A stretch of 64,000 nt of DNA, taken from positions 174,340 through 238,339 of the forward strand of contig MHBH01000026.1 in NCBI GenBank assembly GCA_001804805.1. The letters are read 5' to 3'. Below are positions 42,075-51,162 of the stretch, one piece after another. Numbering within the stretch: position 1 is the stretch's first letter; every line of letters begins with the position of its first letter. A model generated the notes under the pieces. The model saw nothing but the letters and a program-made list of their open reading frames with translations. It ran no database searches and was not told the origin of the DNA. Both the position numbers and the translations under genes were made by a program. The DNA is from Lentisphaerae bacterium GWF2_49_21. Its GTDB lineage: Bacteria; Verrucomicrobiota; Lentisphaeria; Victivallales; GWF2-50-93.

Positions 42075-43232
42075 TCATTTCGCGTCAATGTTTTTATATA
42101 GCTGTAGAGTGCTTTCAGCACAACGTCTCCATGTGTATCCTGAAGTGAAATCCAGCCCCTTCTTCCTGAATGACTCATACAAAGCCTTGTCTTCCAGCAT
42201 CTGTTTGATCTTTTGAGAGATATCATCTGGATCCTTGGGATTGCAATAACAGGCCGTTCCACCTGTGGATTCCTTAAGAGAAGGGATGTCCGATACAAGG
42301 GCAGGAGTCCCACATTTCATTGATTCGAGAGGAGGGGAGGCCCATCCTTCGTAAAATGAAGGGAAGATAAACAGTTTAGCCAAGTTGTATAGATATGCAA
42401 GATCATGGGATGCCGGATTAATATAATCGATGAAAATAACCTGATCCTGGATTCCCAACAATCGTGTCTGCTCTACGTAATTATTTAAATAAGCAGTTTT
42501 TCCTCCTACAAGCACAAGATTGAAATTATTTCTATTAACCAATGGAAGTTTTGAATATGCAGTCAGTATCCCCTGGATGTTCTTATTGGGTTCAATTGAG
42601 CCAACATAAAGGAGGAAATCCTTTTCCGGCAGTGAATATTTTCTCATAATGGATACTCGATCTTCCCTGCAAAGATCATATTTGCGGAACTCTTTGCCAA
42701 TGCCGAGGGGGATCGCCGTAATCATGGAAGATTTTATACTGAAAATCTCTTCAAGTTCCTTTTTATTAGTTTCGGATACAGTTATGAAATGATTTGAAAG
42801 TTTAATCGTCTTTTCGAGCCGTTCAAGGACTGTCTTTGACTTATTTGGATCAGCGAACTCCGGGTGTTTCTGATAAAGGAATCCATGAATCGTTGTAATA
42901 ACTTTTTCTCCGGAAGTTGGAATATAAGCATATCCACCCGGGAAATGCATCAAATCGGCTTCCCCGTTCGTCCAAAAGGAACCTTTCGGAAAAGAGGCAA
43001 AGGCCCATGAAGCTTCTAGAAGTTTACCGGGGATTGAAGAGAAGACATTATGGAAATTAGTATTTGATATCTTTGGAGGAGCAGAGCTGATGTCAGGCTT
43101 ATATCCCAGATAAATGATTGAAAAAGCATCTTCATGGTCGATTTCGGAAAGTTCCATGATAAGGTTATCCGTATAGCGTTGGATTGCCCTTATATCGTTT
43201 ATTGCTGGAGTACCGTCTATTGCTATATGCAT
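42075..43232 (-). CDS. GT4 family glycosyltransferase
   Basis: A 385-residue enzyme of the same WbpY/MtfB-like group as its neighbour. It starts MHIAIDGTPAINDIRAIQRY. The middle has LMHFPGGYAYIP, TTIHGFLYQKHPEFADP and HFITVSETNKKEL. The C-terminal donor site is FLLYVGSIEPNKNIQGILTA and YEGWASPPLESMKCGTPALV, where the first Glu is followed by Trp-Ala instead of the usual Gly-Phe-Gly. It is likely to add a mannose-type residue. A 41-bp gap separates it from the methyltransferase gene upstream. Confidence 0.9.
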   Translation of the reverse strand: MHIAIDGTPAINDIRAIQRYTDNLIMELSEIDHEDAFSIIYLGYKPDISSAPPKISNTNFHNVFSSIPGKLLEASWAFASFPKGSFWTNGEADLMHFPGGYAYIPTSGEKVITTIHGFLYQKHPEFADPNKSKTVLERLEKTIKLSNHFITVSETNKKELEEIFSIKSSMITAIPLGIGKEFRKYDLCREDRVSIMRKYSLPEKDFLLYVGSIEPNKNIQGILTAYSKLPLVNRNNFNLVLVGGKTAYLNNYVEQTRLLGIQDQVIFIDYINPASHDLAYLYNLAKLFIFPSFYEGWASPPLESMKCGTPALVSDIPSLKESTGGTACYCNPKDPDDISQKIKQMLEDKALYESFRKKGLDFTSGYTWRRCAESTLQLYKNIDAK

Positions 43233-43273
43233 ATTATCCTGTTGCCTGTTAGAATATTAATCATTGGAACAGA

Positions 43274-44245
43274 TTACTGGCATGAACCTTTATAGAGTTT
43301 TATCAAATCTCTGTCAGACAGAATCTGCTTTCCTTTCCTTCCCATGAAGTATAAACCTGAAGCATAATCCAGTGTTTTTGGTTTATTGATCAGATAATAG
43401 TCAAAATACTTGAAATAGAATGATGTTAATCTTGCGAATATCCCAACCAACTTGATCATAATTCTTGATGCAGTGAAGCTCAGAAGAAAACTCTGGTATG
43501 ACCATGCAAGAGCCATTCCTGGCCCGCTGCCTGCTCCACTGTCAATCTCTTCAAATCTTCTAAACAAGCGCCGATGTCCTAAAAATGTAAATCGAGTAAA
43601 GTCATATGGGGCGCAATGTACTTGCTGCATGAAGGGCGTTTCTGCATAGACTAACCCATTTTCATTCAAAACCCTATGGATTTCTTCAACGCATCTGTTG
43701 GGATCAACTACATGTTCCAGCACTGCCTGTGCTATTACACAATCAAATGATTCATTCATAAATGGAATATTATGTGCATCACATATTAAACCTGTACGGG
43801 GACCAAAGGATACATCGCTTTCTACCAGAACCAGAGACTTATTATTTACCAGAGTTTCCATGCCTTGTCCTAATGTACCGCCGCCAATCACCAAAATTCG
43901 AGGAGTAATTGATTGTTTCTGGAGCAGATTAATTAACCGACTGTAGTTTTCATCTGCTTTGATATTCCTGCTGATTGTTGGAATAAAGAACCGTATAATT
44001 TTCTTTATGTTCTCCCCTATGCCTACGGCAAATGGTTTTTTATATGAAACAAAGTCATCGATAGAAAAAATACTCAATTTATCGTTAAGCAATACTGGGA
44101 TACCAGCCACTATCGGGAAATGAGCAGCACATTTGGAATTTATACAGATAAATTGCTTGTTTTCCAATATCATCAGTTTTGCATAACATATTGGACAACA
44201 CAATAAATCCTGAACGGATTTAGGAATTCGGATTTTTTCTTGCAT
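43274..44245 (-). CDS. Class I methyltransferase with N-terminal zinc ribbon
   Basis: A 323-residue methyltransferase with a Trm112-like zinc ribbon at the N-terminus (LLCCPICYAKL, then CINSKCAAHFPI), followed by a Rossmann domain. Motif I is ILVIGGGTLGQGME, a slightly changed SAM loop. The post-motif CVIAQAVLEHVVDP and RVLNENGLVYAETP match Methyltransf_11. The last 80 residues include a long hydrophobic helix. It has the same architecture as the enzyme at 27385, so the locus contains two such enzymes. Confidence 0.83.
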   Translation of the reverse strand: MQEKIRIPKSVQDLLCCPICYAKLMILENKQFICINSKCAAHFPIVAGIPVLLNDKLSIFSIDDFVSYKKPFAVGIGENIKKIIRFFIPTISRNIKADENYSRLINLLQKQSITPRILVIGGGTLGQGMETLVNNKSLVLVESDVSFGPRTGLICDAHNIPFMNESFDCVIAQAVLEHVVDPNRCVEEIHRVLNENGLVYAETPFMQQVHCAPYDFTRFTFLGHRRLFRRFEEIDSGAGSGPGMALAWSYQSFLLSFTASRIMIKLVGIFARLTSFYFKYFDYYLINKPKTLDYASGLYFMGRKGKQILSDRDLIKLYKGSCQ

Positions 44246-44484
44246 AAGTTGCCCCTTTTTAAAAATAAGGTCTTAACCGATTGCCCGCAGCTGAGATCAT
44301 TTCTAAGTCCATCAGGCTTCTAAGGCGGGTAAACTTATTGCCGGCAATAGAATCGTTTGTTTTTCCCAATATTTCAATCAGCAATTAAAATAGCGTTTGT
44401 TATGGTTATAGTCAATTATTTGCATTTTAGGTATTAACATATAGATTCATAGATATTGTTCGAAGGGATTAATTGGAATCAAAC

Positions 44485-45399
44485 ATGAACTCTGATTACA
44501 GTATAATAATACCTGTATTCAAACTGGCGGGAAACAAGTATATCAATCAACTCCTCCAGTCCATTGCTGAGCAGGCGCACAGACCTTTGGAAGTCCACAT
44601 AGTCTCAGGAGATTCGAGACAGGGCAGGTCAATTAACTACGGAGCATCAGTTTCCAAGACAAAATATATAGCTACACTTGATGACGATAGCATTATTGAC
44701 GACGCCAGTCTTTTTGAAAAGCTGGTAAAAGCAATGGAATCTGACACTACGATAGGTATTGGTGGTGCTTCTTGTTTAATCCCCGGTGATGCCTCTCCTC
44801 TTCAAAAAAAGGCAATGAGGGAAATACCGAGGAGATTTTTCCCGGTACAGAAAAATAATATTGATTCAGACATGGTTCAGCATCCTTGCCTAATAATGGA
44901 GAGGGAGTATTTCAATAGGATAGGAGGGGAGGATGAATCTCTTGTCAGGGGATTGGATCCAGTACTTAGAAAAAAGTCAAGGGATGCGGGCAAACGTGTA
45001 GTAATCATAGCTGATACCTGGGTATATCATGCACTCCCTTCCTCCATCTGGGAAATCATGAAGATGTACTACAGGAATGGACGCGGTTCAGGTTTTGCAC
45101 TTAAATATTATCCTGAAAAGATACTTGAACTTACTGATGGCTATGACAAAGGCTCATTTGTTGAAAAAAGGCCAGTGTCATACAGGTTCATAAGAAGGGT
45201 TATTTACGTACTGACATCGCTCATGAATTTCAAATTCATACGATTTCTGATGGAGATATCATATACTGCTGGAGTGATAAAGGAATATCTGTACCCCGGA
45301 TATACTCTCAAGAAACCTGAAATAGATGGCATAAGTACAAGTGAAAAAGCCGGATATCCCTTCAAGTGCATTCTTCATGAGGTCAAACTTAGGAAGTAG
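44485..45399 (+). CDS. GT2 family glycosyltransferase
   Basis: A 304-residue GT-A fold enzyme. The N-terminal strand YSIIIPVFK is followed by the DDD motif (ATLDDDSIID) that binds the nucleotide sugar and metal ion. A later block GGEDESLVRGLDPVLRKKSRD gives the acidic catalytic pair. The C-terminus has a hydrophobic stretch that may touch the membrane. The protein shares PRxxFPVQKxxxDSDMVxHxCL with the GT2 protein at 47328, so the two are paralogs. The ATG at 44485 is used; a TTG at 44473 is possible. The 3' end overlaps the convergent asnB-like gene by 11 bp. Confidence 0.86.
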   Translation: MNSDYSIIIPVFKLAGNKYINQLLQSIAEQAHRPLEVHIVSGDSRQGRSINYGASVSKTKYIATLDDDSIIDDASLFEKLVKAMESDTTIGIGGASCLIPGDASPLQKKAMREIPRRFFPVQKNNIDSDMVQHPCLIMEREYFNRIGGEDESLVRGLDPVLRKKSRDAGKRVVIIADTWVYHALPSSIWEIMKMYYRNGRGSGFALKYYPEKILELTDGYDKGSFVEKRPVSYRFIRRVIYVLTSLMNFKFIRFLMEISYTAGVIKEYLYPGYTLKKPEIDGISTSEKAGYPFKCILHEVKLRK

Positions 45400-47311
45400 C
45401 ATAGGCCTTCATCCAAAGCACAAGGGACGCAATCATCCACAGGCGCATCTGGTGATTCATTTTACCGGACTGGTGATTGCTCCAAAGTTTTTCTACAGAA
45501 TCTTCACTAAGATAGTTATTCCAGGAGTTTTTGTTATCAAAAATAAGCGAATTCATCCAATCCTTTAACTGCCCCCGCCTGATCCATTCTGTAAAAGGCA
45601 TAGAGAATCCTTTTTTTGGCAGGCCGGCGGCATGTGGGAGATTCCTTCTCAAGGCGATTTCTCTAAGTATCGCTTTGGATTTCCCCCCTTCTTTTTTTCT
45701 GTTTATAGAAATCCTGTTTGCGAATTCCGCAAAACGGTGGTCAAGGAAAGGAGAACGGCATTCGAGAGATACAGACATTGAAGCTATGTCCAGTTTCACG
45801 AGGATGTCATCGCAGAGATAGAGACGCTGGTCGGCCTCCATCCACTTCTCAACAGGATTGGAAGATGAGGCTGAATTATAATATTCAGTGAATTTCTCAA
45901 TGTCCATTCGTCTTGATACGTCAACTTGAGACATGAAATCGCCATTGAAAACATTTTCTCTCCATTTTCTATGGTAAAGCGGAGCTGTGTTCTCACCTTT
46001 TAAAGGAAAAGGAAAAGCAGAGCTAATGGAGTCTGATAGGACCCTGTCGCAATTTTTAGCTGGTAATAATCCAGATAATGAACCAATAGCTTTTCTCAGG
46101 GGAAATGGTAGCAGGCCGAATGTGCTATAAAAATTATTCTTCAAATAACCGTTATAACCGGCAAATATCTCATCCCCTCCATCACCAGTCAGGGCTACTT
46201 TGACAAAATTCCTAGTATCCCTGCTTACGTAGTAGGTCAGGATCGATGAATAGTCGGAACAGGGCTGTCCATAGTGAACAGCAAGTTTTTCCGCAACGGA
46301 AATGAAGTCGGGAGTGACTCTAAAATCGTGATGGTCGGTTTTCAAAATTCTTGCGGTTTCAGCCGCAGCCTCTGATTCATCTGTAAAATATTCCTTGCCT
46401 GTGCTTATTGTGAAGGTCTTGACAGATTCTGAGGAGTACTTTATCATTGATGACGTAACCAGTGCCGAATCTATACCCCCTGAAAGGAATGAACCGAAAG
46501 GGACATCCGATCTGAGCCGGATCCTAACAGACTCGTCGAAAAGTGCCTGAAGCTCTTCGAGATTCACAGAGTTAACTTCTCCGGTGACAGAAGGCTTCCA
46601 ATACTGTTGGATTATGTTTGTTCCTTTCTTCCTGAGCAGGAAGTGTCCTTGTTGCAGTGAAAAAACATTATTATATACAGTTGCAGGATTTGGGATGAAT
46701 CCGTAACGGAAATACTGGGCGATTGCAGTTTCATTGGTCTCATTGGACTTGAAAGCCTCAAGTCCAAAAAAGGCCTGGAGTTCCGAAGCAAAATATAAGC
46801 AACCATTCTTTTCAAAGTAATAAAGGGGTTTCTGCCCGAAACGGTCCCTGGCCAGGAAAAGCACGTCCTTTGAAGAATCGTATATGCAGAATGCGAACAT
46901 ACCTACAAGATGCTGGAGCATGTTTTCTCCGTATTCCTCCCAGAGATGGACAAGGACTTCAGTGTCACCCTTATTCTTTAAAGAGTGCCCTTTTTTTATG
47001 AGAGAGTCTGCGAGTTCGATGTAGTTGTATATTTCCCCGTTGAAAACAGTCCAGACGGTGCCGTCTTCGTTGGAAAGGGGTTGTTTCGAGCCTGCAAGAT
47101 CGATTATTGAAAGCCTCCTATGACCGAGGAAGACATTGCCGGAGATGTCGGGAATGCTGGTTCCATGGAAAGCTGAAGGTGTTTTTCCTGGAGAAAGGCA
47201 TGCATATCCAAAATCATCCGGTCCACGGTGTGCAAGGGACGAGGTCATTTTAATTATTGATATAGATAATCCGCAGGGATTAGTGTTTGAAATTCCTGTT
47301 ATGCCGCACAT
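45389..47311 (-). CDS. asnB: Asparagine synthase-like glutamine amidotransferase
   Basis: A 640-residue class II glutamine amidotransferase. The nucleophile is Cys2 in MCGITG, which fixes the start at 47311. The N-terminal glutaminase domain covers about 2-210 (GHRRLSIIDLAGSKQP, FNGEIYNYIEL). The synthetase domain has the PP-loop FLSGGIDSALV and the TGDGGDEIFAGYNGY block. In cellular metabolism it makes asparagine, but in polysaccharide loci such enzymes are often thought to amidate sugar acids. The location between two GT2 genes favours a glycan role; free asparagine synthesis remains possible. Confidence 0.9.
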   Translation of the reverse strand: MCGITGISNTNPCGLSISIIKMTSSLAHRGPDDFGYACLSPGKTPSAFHGTSIPDISGNVFLGHRRLSIIDLAGSKQPLSNEDGTVWTVFNGEIYNYIELADSLIKKGHSLKNKGDTEVLVHLWEEYGENMLQHLVGMFAFCIYDSSKDVLFLARDRFGQKPLYYFEKNGCLYFASELQAFFGLEAFKSNETNETAIAQYFRYGFIPNPATVYNNVFSLQQGHFLLRKKGTNIIQQYWKPSVTGEVNSVNLEELQALFDESVRIRLRSDVPFGSFLSGGIDSALVTSSMIKYSSESVKTFTISTGKEYFTDESEAAAETARILKTDHHDFRVTPDFISVAEKLAVHYGQPCSDYSSILTYYVSRDTRNFVKVALTGDGGDEIFAGYNGYLKNNFYSTFGLLPFPLRKAIGSLSGLLPAKNCDRVLSDSISSAFPFPLKGENTAPLYHRKWRENVFNGDFMSQVDVSRRMDIEKFTEYYNSASSSNPVEKWMEADQRLYLCDDILVKLDIASMSVSLECRSPFLDHRFAEFANRISINRKKEGGKSKAILREIALRRNLPHAAGLPKKGFSMPFTEWIRRGQLKDWMNSLIFDNKNSWNNYLSEDSVEKLWSNHQSGKMNHQMRLWMIASLVLWMKAYATS

Positions 47312-47327
47312 TGGATGAAACCCTGTA

Positions 47328-48158
47328 TTATTTTGCCACTTGGCGATTACCTTCAATAGTCCTTAAAAAATTACCGGAAAGATAGCAAAGAGCATACATT
47401 AATCCAATCAGTTTGAAAGTTAAAAGATAATATAGGATTAATAGAAGAACTCTTCCCTCCCTATATAGCAAACCCCTCTTTGGCGTGAATTTTTCTTTGA
47501 AGCCGGAATCCAACTCAAGAACAAGTTCGGGATGATTTAACCGGACATCTGCCGAATTCCTCCCTTTCAAATAAGCCATTTTCATGAGATTGCCGAAAGT
47601 CTCAGGCATAGGATGGTAAGCCCAGGAGTCTGGAGCCACGCAGATTCTCAGCCCCGCCTGTCTTACCCTATGGCGCAGATCAGGATCGGTTCCAGAGATT
47701 ATATCTGGATTCTCCCATCCGACATCCTTGAACAGCTTTGCAGGTATGCAGAGGCACATATGGGATACCATGTCGCTGTCGACCAGTTCCTTCTGGACTG
47801 GAAAAAGTGATCGGGGCACCTGTTTTGCCGAGACCATCTGGAACCAGTTTGAATCTTCTGGTATGAGTTGGGAAGGTCCTGTCATTCCGACATCGGTCCT
47901 GTCGAGAAATGGCTTTAAAAGATTTTCTATCACGCTGTCGTTTCCGAGTATAACATCATCGTCAATGAAAACATAATAGTTACCGGAAGCCTTTTTCACA
48001 CCTTCATTTCGAGCTTTTCCATTCGGAGATACGCCGACGACAACAATAACCTCAGATGGCTTCAGGGTCTGTGTATCAAGCTGGTTCTTCAATTTATCGA
48101 CGTTGCCGCCCCTGATGCCGTCAAATGAAGGAATTATGACTGAAATTTTATAATCCAT
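47328..48158 (-). CDS. GT2 family glycosyltransferase
   Basis: A 276-residue GT2 enzyme, paralogous to 44485. It has KISVIIPSFDG, the nucleotide-binding YVFIDDDVIL and the ISGTDPDLRHRVRQAG catalytic block. The shared central motif is PRSLFPVQKELVDSDMVSHM. The C-terminal 35 residues form a hydrophobic segment. It lies between the asnB-like gene (17 bp) and the ligase/polymerase gene (15 bp) on the minus strand, so these three belong to one operon with the GT4 at 49716. Confidence 0.87.
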   Translation of the reverse strand: MDYKISVIIPSFDGIRGGNVDKLKNQLDTQTLKPSEVIVVVGVSPNGKARNEGVKKASGNYYVFIDDDVILGNDSVIENLLKPFLDRTDVGMTGPSQLIPEDSNWFQMVSAKQVPRSLFPVQKELVDSDMVSHMCLCIPAKLFKDVGWENPDIISGTDPDLRHRVRQAGLRICVAPDSWAYHPMPETFGNLMKMAYLKGRNSADVRLNHPELVLELDSGFKEKFTPKRGLLYREGRVLLLILYYLLTFKLIGLMYALCYLSGNFLRTIEGNRQVAK

Positions 48159-48173
48159 TGGACTTACCGGCTT

Positions 48174-49667
48174 TTATGACAAGGGATTTACTGGTTCCAT
48201 TATTTTGTTCCTTGATTCTTTTAATTTCAAATGATACAGGAGCATTATGATGGCGAGGATGAACCAGAACGCCTCCATATTTATGATGGTATAGAAGTTA
48301 GTTATGGTAATTCCATGGATAAGTATTCCTATATGTCCTCCCATGAAACCAAGGGCAAGACCCTTGGAGAAATCATCATCTACACCTTTGTAGAAAATAA
48401 AAACAGTTGTGAATATGATTAGATTTAGATATATGAAGATCAGCAATCCCAAAATACCAGTATCATAAAGTTCAGCGACATATTGATTATCAAAGAAATA
48501 TAGAGGTTTTGATCCTACGCCGTGTCCGAACAGGGGGTATTTCTTAATTTCAGGTATAGCCCAGTTCCAGGCGTCATATCTTGCTTTCATGGATGAATCC
48601 GCCGTAGGTCCTTTTTTAATTACATCTCCTATAGATTCCACCTGATATTTTATGTCATCGGTATGCTTGGTCAAAATAACTTCAGCCGTCTGACTTGTAA
48701 TAAAGATAGAGCCTATTTGATATAGAAGGGCAAAAGATGACAACGTGGCGACAATAATTATGAATTTTACATTTCTGGAAAAATAGGCAACAACCACAAG
48801 AATGAATGGAATGCTTACATACGCGCCCCTTGACTTTGTCATCATGATGGCAAGGGCGAATAAAGAGATCAGTACAACATAGATTGATATCCACTTCTTG
48901 TCCCTGCAATGGATAAAAAGACCGATGGCAACACCAAAGATTATCAGGTAGAAATCAGCAAGGGTGTTGGCCCTTCCAAATCCTGCAGTTGCAGTCGAGC
49001 CGCCTGCTGCAAGCTCGGACATGGGCAAGACCGTGAATTGAGCGATGCCGATGACTGAAACGGCCGCTGCGCCTACAAGGAAGAGTCTTATTGAAAGCCA
49101 TGCGTCATCTTTGGTTTCCATGAGGTTGTAGGTCATGAAGAAGATCCAAAAATATTCCAGCCTTTTCATTGAATAAAGAATTCCTTTGTTAAGCTGTACG
49201 GTATTCTGGAGAATGCCGAATATTGTGGCAATAATTATAATTAAGGACATGGCAAGAATAGGCTTATATAGCCTGCTTTCCTTAATGCTGGAAAGAGACC
49301 TTGTTTTTGCGCGGTTTAAAACCCAGCCTATGGAAACGAGCAGAAGGACAATATCTTCAAATCTTATAGTGGCAGGCCGTACATTGTCTTTTCCTCCTCC
49401 GACCGGCATATCTGTTGAGATCATTACAAAGAAGAGCATTATGAACAGTCCAAACCGCGGAAAGTAGAAAGTAGCGATTGCCATGGACACGCCTAAAAGA
49501 GCAATAATTGGAAGATATGGATTATCCAATGAAATTGAAGCAAAATTTCTCAGTTCAACTTGTGCGGCTGCGAAAGTCCTGGTATATGAGGCGCCAAGCG
49601 CGTCCGGAATCATGGCGCAGAGGAACACGCATATGATCAGCAAGCATATTTTTAGTTTTTCAGACAT
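48174..49667 (-). CDS. O-antigen ligase / Wzy-like polymerase
   Basis: A 497-residue inner-membrane protein with about twelve hydrophobic segments and a long periplasmic loop (residues about 330-400), matching the Wzy_C/O-antigen ligase family (PF04932). The loop region has YDAWNWAIPEIKKYPLFGHGVG, where the W-x-x-A and the HGVG stretch correspond to the conserved ligase/polymerase motif. Such proteins either polymerise the repeat units or attach the glycan to lipid A or protein. This one cannot be assigned to one role. The ATG at 49667 is preferred over a TTG two codons earlier. Confidence 0.82.
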   Translation of the reverse strand: MSEKLKICLLIICVFLCAMIPDALGASYTRTFAAAQVELRNFASISLDNPYLPIIALLGVSMAIATFYFPRFGLFIMLFFVMISTDMPVGGGKDNVRPATIRFEDIVLLLVSIGWVLNRAKTRSLSSIKESRLYKPILAMSLIIIIATIFGILQNTVQLNKGILYSMKRLEYFWIFFMTYNLMETKDDAWLSIRLFLVGAAAVSVIGIAQFTVLPMSELAAGGSTATAGFGRANTLADFYLIIFGVAIGLFIHCRDKKWISIYVVLISLFALAIMMTKSRGAYVSIPFILVVVAYFSRNVKFIIIVATLSSFALLYQIGSIFITSQTAEVILTKHTDDIKYQVESIGDVIKKGPTADSSMKARYDAWNWAIPEIKKYPLFGHGVGSKPLYFFDNQYVAELYDTGILGLLIFIYLNLIIFTTVFIFYKGVDDDFSKGLALGFMGGHIGILIHGITITNFYTIINMEAFWFILAIIMLLYHLKLKESRNKIMEPVNPLS

Positions 49668-49715
49668 TTGCAACTTGTTGCTGTTATAAAATTTTGTACA
49701 TAGTACTAAATTTTA

Positions 49716-50858
49716 TTAATATAGCTCAAAATATTTAGTTAGCATTTTATCAATGCTGAATCCTGAAGCCTTTTTCCTTCCGGATTTGCCCATTTCCTGT
49801 CTTTTTTCAAGGGAGGAGCATAGCTCCAGGATTTTTTCGGAAATTGAGATTGCATTATCAGGGCTGACCAAAAATCCTTCGGAGCCATTCTCTATAAGTT
49901 CCGGAATTCCCCCGACATCAGTGGAGATCACGGGAACGCCAGATGCCATTGCTTCAAGGACGGCCAAGCCGAAACCTTCATAAAAAGATGGCATTGCAAA
50001 TATGTCGGAGGCAGAAAGATATGTTTCCACATCTTCATGGAATCCATATAGGGATAGCCTGCCTGAACCAATAATATCCTTGTTAGTTTCAAGCAGTTCA
50101 TCTTTTAAAGGGCCTTCACCGAGAATCCCGAGTTTGAGATTGTCATTTGACTTAAGGGCCTCCCTGAAGGCTGAGATCAGGACGGAATGGCCTTTTTCAG
50201 ATGAAAGCCTTCCGACGCTGAGAATCAGCATGTCAGTTTCAGAGAGGCCCAGTTGTTTCCTGTTCCTAATACGTGACACATCATCGAAATTGAATCTGGC
50301 AAGATCAATGCCGTTTGGTATAATAATAGTATTTTCCTGGGTTGACAGCTTCAAACTCACACATATGTCTCGTTCGTCTTTGCTCAGGACTGTCAAGAAG
50401 TGCTGCTTCTTTCCGGCAAACCGTTCTACCAGCAGGAATGGATATTTCCCGATTTTGATGTCTGGCACTCCTTTTATCCTGCTATTTTCAGAGTAGATGG
50501 TGCCATGAGGGGTATGTATTATCCTTGGTATTCCGGCGCTTCCTGCGGCAAACCGGCCTATGACGCCCGCCTTGGAGGTGTGTGTATGCACTATGTCGAA
50601 TCTGTTATTGAGGAATTCTCTGCGCAGGTACTGGTATGCCTTTAGGTCCTTAAAAGGATTTATTTCACGCACGAGGGATGGTACCAGCTTGATTTCGCAT
50701 ATTTTCTTCAAATCGGAGAGTTCATTTTCAGCAATATCCTGGATGCCGGTATACAATGTAAAATTGAACTGATCTTTTCCTCCAAAGATAATGGAACGTA
50801 TTATCCGACTGGCTCCACCATTGACCATTCTTGTGATTACTAGGGCGATATTTTTCAT
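49716..50858 (-). CDS. GT4 family glycosyltransferase
   Basis: A 380-residue GT4 enzyme. The N-terminal domain has VITRMVNGGASRIIRSI and DIVHTHTSKAGVIGRFAA with RIIHTPHGTIYS, a block typical of enzymes that add the first or second sugar to undecaprenyl-linked glycans. The C-terminal domain has LSVGRLSSEKGHSVLISAF and the YEGFGLAVLEAMASGVPVI signature. It is the first gene of the minus-strand operon with the ligase, GT2 and asnB-like genes. Confidence 0.91.
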   Translation of the reverse strand: MKNIALVITRMVNGGASRIIRSIIFGGKDQFNFTLYTGIQDIAENELSDLKKICEIKLVPSLVREINPFKDLKAYQYLRREFLNNRFDIVHTHTSKAGVIGRFAAGSAGIPRIIHTPHGTIYSENSRIKGVPDIKIGKYPFLLVERFAGKKQHFLTVLSKDERDICVSLKLSTQENTIIIPNGIDLARFNFDDVSRIRNRKQLGLSETDMLILSVGRLSSEKGHSVLISAFREALKSNDNLKLGILGEGPLKDELLETNKDIIGSGRLSLYGFHEDVETYLSASDIFAMPSFYEGFGLAVLEAMASGVPVISTDVGGIPELIENGSEGFLVSPDNAISISEKILELCSSLEKRQEMGKSGRKKASGFSIDKMLTKYFELY

Positions 50859-51162
50859 TATTAGTATCTATTTAGATGGGATTACAGGATTTTCACAATA
50901 TTTATAATATATATATGTTTATAGATCCTTTCCAATAAAGAACTTATAAATAAACTTGAAAAAGTGGCATTACGATAGAACTGTAAAGGGAGAAGGAGTA
51001 TGTTTAAAATATAATTTAAAGTTGGAGTCCAAGCTTCAGCTTGTCTTATTTTCTGAATACATAGACAAACTAAAGTTTGTACTGCAACGTGGTTATCTCT
51101 ACTGAAATCCTTTTTAATTAATTTTGCAATCAGCTACATGAGTCAAAAAGGTAAGGTTATTC
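50859..51162. other. Intergenic region with GGAGT-type repeat
   Basis: A gap of 304 bp between divergent genes. The left half is very AT-rich and has no gene. It holds the third copy of the GGAGT element at 51021-51088. No ORF with a ribosome site and no clear promoter was identified. Confidence 0.45.
51021..51088. repeat. GTTGGAGT...ACTGCAAC bipartite repeat, copy 3
   Basis: GTTGGAGTCCAAGCTTCAGC to CAAACTAAAGTTTGTACTGC, 68 bp. The left arm is CAAGCTTCAGCTTG and the right arm CAAACTAAAGTTTG. The ends are inverted, with one changed base (ACTGCAAC for ACTCCAAC). Confidence 0.65.

Noticed and set aside
47312..47356. Longer start of the AsnB-like protein
   Set aside because: The class II amidotransferase needs Cys2 at the N-terminus, so MCGITG at 47311 is the start.
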